A stretch of 64,000 nt of DNA from Promethearchaeota archaeon. Lineage in GTDB: Archaea > Asgardarchaeota > Lokiarchaeia > Sigyniarchaeales > Promethearchaeaceae. This document shows, in pieces, positions 63,306-64,000 of this stretch. Every line of letters begins with the position of its first letter. Positions within the stretch are counted from its first letter, which is position 1. The stretch lies in NCBI GenBank assembly GCA_016933055.1, contig JAFGBS010000027.1, forward strand, positions 1-64,000, read 5' to 3'. Position numbers and translations under genes: made by a program. The notes beneath the pieces are model-generated. The model saw nothing but the letters and a program-made list of their open reading frames with translations, ran no database searches and had not been told where the DNA came from.

Positions 63306-63454
63306 AATCTCACCTATTTTAACTTTTGACTAATTTTATTTATTTAAAATAAAAACTTTTAATGGTTTGATGATAGTATAGGCAAAAAGCTCCTAAATTG
63401 TTTAGTCTTCCGTTTCATTTTACATTAGTTAAAACTCAACACTATTCCAAGTTT

Positions 63455-64000
63455 TTATTTTTTAACCTTTTTTTTCACAAGCAAATAGATCGAGAAAGAA
63501 AGCGTGGGAGTTAATATAATTATCAAGATCCAAGAAACCTCATAATAAATTACTTTCATACTCCAGAACGGTTTCGTTAGAGGACCCATCAAGTGAAGGT
63601 TGTTCGTTTTTATTAAATCCACTCCTAAGCACCATAATTGGCTAAATCTTGATACTGAATCTACAGTCCATACCATTACTTCAATTCCGGCCAGATCATA
63701 ACTTTTAAATTGTTCATTGGTTAATCCGTGATGGGTATTAACCAGTTCGCTACCCATGCTAATTAATTGATCTACGGGGAATGCATTAGTGACATAGGTC
63801 ATGTTAAGGGAAAGTGCCTGAGATGAACCAATTAAGATGTTTTTACCCAGACCGGAATTATTCAACTGAGTTAAGAGTATGTTTTCATAGGAAGAATAAT
63901 AAGGATGCCCCGAGGGAGGTCCTTTGGAATCGATATCTAATAATAAATAATTATCCCGAGTAAAATTGATAATTTCTGCGAGTGTTGGGATTTTTTCGCC
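63455..64000 (-). CDS. Glycerophosphodiester phosphodiesterase, C-terminal part, cut by window edge
   Basis: 182 codons are visible and the frame is open to the edge. The segment EKIPTLAEIINFTRDNYLLLDIDSK matches the middle of GDPD proteins (P-T-L-E-E ... E-I-K), and GIEVMVWTVDSVSRFSQLWCLGVDLIKTN is the conserved C-terminal V-W-T-V-N ... G-V-D-x-I-x-T-D/N block. A terminal membrane helix (WILIIILTPTLSFSIYLLV) with a basic end would anchor it. It hydrolyses glycerophosphodiesters released from lipids. The N-terminus is beyond the right edge. Confidence 0.85.
   Translation of the reverse strand, partial: GEKIPTLAEIINFTRDNYLLLDIDSKGPPSGHPYYSSYENILLTQLNNSGLGKNILIGSSQALSLNMTYVTNAFPVDQLISMGSELVNTHHGLTNEQFKSYDLAGIEVMVWTVDSVSRFSQLWCLGVDLIKTNNLHLMGPLTKPFWSMKVIYYEVSWILIIILTPTLSFSIYLLVKKKVKK

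Noticed and set aside
1..64000. CRISPR arrays, insertion sequences, integrase sites or rRNA genes
   Set aside because: No regularly spaced direct repeats, transposase-like proteins or rRNA-like stretches were found while reading the window.

Overview
The window looks like a chromosomal segment of an Asgard (Lokiarchaeia-like) archaeon. Evidence: A/T-rich DNA, two Ras/Rab-type small GTPases (16374-16985 and 29139-29708), an intron-containing archaeal tRNA-Gln, a Bat-type HTH-10 regulator, TTG/GTG starts and many zinc-ribbon proteins, mixed with bacterial-style metabolic and transport genes. No rRNA, CRISPR array, transposase or phage module was seen, so the taxonomic call rests on protein character only.

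Layout. 1-3434: a cut DUF1015 gene, a small membrane protein, tRNA-Gln(CUG) with an intron in its D arm, a DUF438/hemerythrin/PAS sensor, a GNAT enzyme and a Bat-like regulator. 3479-9449: aldo/keto reductase, an APS/PAPS-reductase-type protein, PyrF, a beta-class DNA methyltransferase, a zinc ribbon and an MFS carrier. 9669-16985: a membrane-anchored putative glycosidase with a polytopic partner, acetyl-CoA synthetase, an SCP2-like protein, a DUF998-like membrane protein and an atypical small GTPase. 17175-25453: a compact lysine operon (asd, dapA, dapB, a lysA-dapF fusion, lysC, dapL) that encodes the whole diaminopimelate-aminotransferase route from aspartate. The only unlisted step is the one before dapL, which is thought to be spontaneous.

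25534-29708: thyX, then two decayed loci (a BNR-repeat surface protein and an unidentified minus-strand gene), a GNAT enzyme, an MscS channel and a canonical Rab-like GTPase. 29719-38692: a five-gene minus-strand operon with a PadR-like regulator and four ABC half-transporters, forming two heterodimeric exporters with complementary degenerate ATP sites. 39068-44145: an OlsB-like acyltransferase, a long gene-poor stretch and a three-gene set related to 2-hydroxyacyl-CoA dehydratase activators.

44773-55397: a divergent NAD-salvage pair (pncB/pncA), a radical SAM protein, an alpha/beta hydrolase, a double GNAT, a sulfatase, a Gfo/Idh/MocA oxidoreductase, a zinc ribbon and a phosphonopyruvate-decarboxylase-like TPP enzyme. 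55460-59899: an Eco57I/TaqI-like DNA methylase, a ferredoxin-nitroreductase and a MaoC-type dehydratase pair. 60021-63305: two zinc-ribbon membrane proteins followed on the genome by an SPFH protein with four tandem zinc ribbons, reminiscent of bacterial membrane-stress loci that work with PspA/ESCRT-III-type proteins. The right edge cuts a membrane-anchored glycerophosphodiester phosphodiesterase.

The best candidates for something new are the SPFH/zinc-ribbon module, the LysA-DapF fusion, the ABC exporter with about 210 residues inserted in its nucleotide-binding domain, the free-standing dehydratase-activator trio and the GTPase with altered G3-G5 motifs.
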